The notes below the pieces were generated by a model, which was not told the origin of the DNA, did no database searches, and saw only the letters and a list, made by a program, of their open reading frames with translations. A DNA stretch of 37,416 nt from Rubrobacter sp. (GTDB lineage: Bacteria; Chloroflexota; Chloroflexia; Thermobaculales; Thermobaculaceae): NCBI GenBank assembly GCA_016781845.1, contig JADDPP010000403.1:1-37416 (forward strand), written 5' to 3'. The position numbers were made by a program, and so were the translations under genes. Below, piece after piece: positions 36,217 to 37,416 of this stretch. How positions within the stretch are numbered: the first letter of the stretch is position 1; each line of letters opens with the position of its first letter.

Positions 36217-36774
36217 TCACCCATTACTCATCACTGTCCGCCTGAGCGGGCGGGGCTTCGTGGCGAGCCAGGTTTCGTATCGCTGCTCGTACGCCTGGGC
36301 GACGGTGCCGGATGTGGCGGCCAGGGCGGAGCCTGTCTTCTCTCGCTGCTTCGAGAGCCACTCCATCGCGTACGATGCGGCGAGCCATATCACAGGAGGG
36401 TCCTCACCCGCGCGCAGCCCCACGTCCCCGGTCGCTGGCGGACGCCCCCGAGCCGCCGCGTAGCGCACCAACAGCTCGGAGGGGGAGGGGGACTGAAGCC
36501 GGAGCTTTCCCGCCCAGACGGTGTACTCGGCTGGATGCAGGGGTGTGTCATCGAGCAGCGCTTCGTGTAGCCGCAGCCGGTCCGCGGGCAGCGCATACGC
36601 GCCATCAGCCGCGGTGGAGAGCTGCGCTTCGCGCTGCAGCGGCGAGTCCGCCCCCAGCCGCTCGACCGCGTCCCCGAGGAACCCATCGAGCAACTCATCG
36701 CTCCACACGTACGCCCCGACGGTCTGGTCCCCAAGCTCAGCGCGCAGCCGCGCGCGCAGTTCGGCAAGCGTCAT
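36217..36774 (-). CDS. Phage neck/adaptor-like protein
   Basis: MTLAELRARLRAELGDQTVGAYVWSDELLDGFLGDAVERLGADSPLQREAQLSTAADGAYALPADRLRLHEALLDD resembles head-tail connector/adaptor proteins. ATG 36774 preceded by GAAGGAGAACCG. Confidence 0.5.
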   Translation of the reverse strand: MTLAELRARLRAELGDQTVGAYVWSDELLDGFLGDAVERLGADSPLQREAQLSTAADGAYALPADRLRLHEALLDDTPLHPAEYTVWAGKLRLQSPSPSELLVRYAAARGRPPATGDVGLRAGEDPPVIWLAASYAMEWLSKQREKTGSALAATSGTVAQAYEQRYETWLATKPRPLRRTVMSNG

Positions 36775-36821
36775 CGGTTCTCCTTCAGTTATGCGTGTCG
36801 GGTCAGTCGCGCATAAAGTTA

Positions 36822-36843
36822 GAGGTCCGCCGAAGCGGACCTC
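36822..36843 (-). terminator. Hairpin terminator candidate: GAGGTCCGC-TTCG-GCGGACCTC (minus strand)
   Basis: Perfect 9-bp stem closing a cUUCGg tetraloop when transcribed from the minus strand, 33 bp after the GYD-gene stop; only a weak T-rich tail (TAACTTTA). Confidence 0.7.
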
Positions 36844-36875
36844 CACCAGTACCAGGACTTACGCCGGAGAGCGTT

Positions 36876-37193
36876 CTATTCCGCTGTGGACTCCCCCGTC
36901 GGCGGCGTTTGCTGAAGGCTGGCGGTGAACTGATCAACAGGAATCGCGGGCATCGTGAGGAACTGCACGGTGCCGCGTGCGCCGAGAGCCACGGATACCC
37001 GCGCGATGGTCTCATTGTCTGGTGCCTCGACCACGTTCACGAAGTCGTACGGTCCCAGTACCGCGTACTGCTGGACCACGCGCGCACCGAGTTGCTCCAC
37101 CTCCTTGTTCACCTGCGCGATGCGCTCCGGCCGCTCAGAGATCGTCTCGCGCCCGTCGTCGGTCAGCGTACTGAGCATGATGTACGTCGCCAT
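36876..37193 (-). CDS. GYD-domain protein
   Basis: MATYIMLSTLTDDGRETISERPERIAQVNKEVEQLGARVVQQYAVLGPYDFVNVVEAPDNETIARVSVALGARGTVQFLTMPAIPVDQF; ATG preceded by CAGGAGGGAGAGACA. Confidence 0.88.
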   Translation of the reverse strand: MATYIMLSTLTDDGRETISERPERIAQVNKEVEQLGARVVQQYAVLGPYDFVNVVEAPDNETIARVSVALGARGTVQFLTMPAIPVDQFTASLQQTPPTGESTAE

Positions 37194-37291
37194 TGTCTCT
37201 CCCTCCTGCTGTCTACGTGTCCTCTGTCGGGACCACCAACAGCCCGCAACCGCTGTGCCGGGAACGAGGGACAGAAACCAAGGAGAGAATC

Positions 37292-37375
37292 ATGGCGTAC
37301 TGGGACGAGCACTCGATAAGCCCGTCCGCCACCCTTACGCATCTATGCGCGCTCTGCGGTAAATCCTTAGGGTAG
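37292..37375 (+). CDS. Possible 27-aa zinc-ribbon-like microprotein (single CxxC)
   Basis: ATG preceded by aaggagagaatc; MAYWDEHSISPSATLTHLCALCGKSLG*. Confidence 0.3.
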   Translation: MAYWDEHSISPSATLTHLCALCGKSLG

Positions 37376-37416
37376 GATGCCCGTGAGCTTCGCCGCGGCG
37401 CCCTGGCGGAAGAGGA

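Noticed and set aside
32155-36774. Calling this a complete active prophage
   Set aside because: No integrase, terminase, portal, capsid, repressor or att sites are visible in the window; only a distal tail/lysis-like set can be supported.
1-37416. CRISPR array, rRNA or tRNA genes
   Set aside because: No regularly spaced direct repeats of CRISPR type, no rRNA-like sequence and no convincing cloverleaf noticed by eye. A tRNAscan/Infernal run would be needed to exclude a tRNA or riboswitch in the gaps.

Overview
The window is about 37.4 kb of high-GC bacterial chromosome. Gene content and extragenic repeats suggest a Chloroflexota-like host, but this is low confidence and no marker gene was available. 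Three zones are visible. (1) About 0.36-14.2 kb is a mostly minus-strand carbohydrate-catabolism island: enolase-superfamily dehydratase, U32-like TIM barrel, two histidine phosphatases, UlaG-like MBL hydrolase, Zn alcohol dehydrogenase, GH116, aldehyde dehydrogenase, DUF3592-like protein, Gfo/Idh/MocA and GH4. An IS66-like transposase remnant that is absent from the ORF track sits inside it. (2) About 14.3-32 kb is mixed accessory and housekeeping content: SDRs, Fur, DUF4015-type lipoprotein, VOC proteins, YcaQ-like winged-helix protein, dienelactone hydrolase, WYL regulator with an apparent CTG start, EamA transporter, P450, TetR/MMPL pair, GT2, orphan ECF-like sigma and Gfo/Idh. (3) About 32.15-36.77 kb is a leftward five-gene phage-tail-like cassette ending in an N-acetylmuramoyl-L-alanine amidase. 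All five ORFs are intact and have strong Shine-Dalgarno sites. It includes a 670-aa protein that looks like an Asp-box beta-propeller fused to a tail-hub-like region. No capsid, portal, terminase or integrase is visible, but the upstream side of the cassette runs toward the right window edge. Several families of palindromic extragenic repeats lie between genes. No CRISPR array, rRNA or convincing tRNA was seen. All family calls come from reading the translations by eye; no database search was run.
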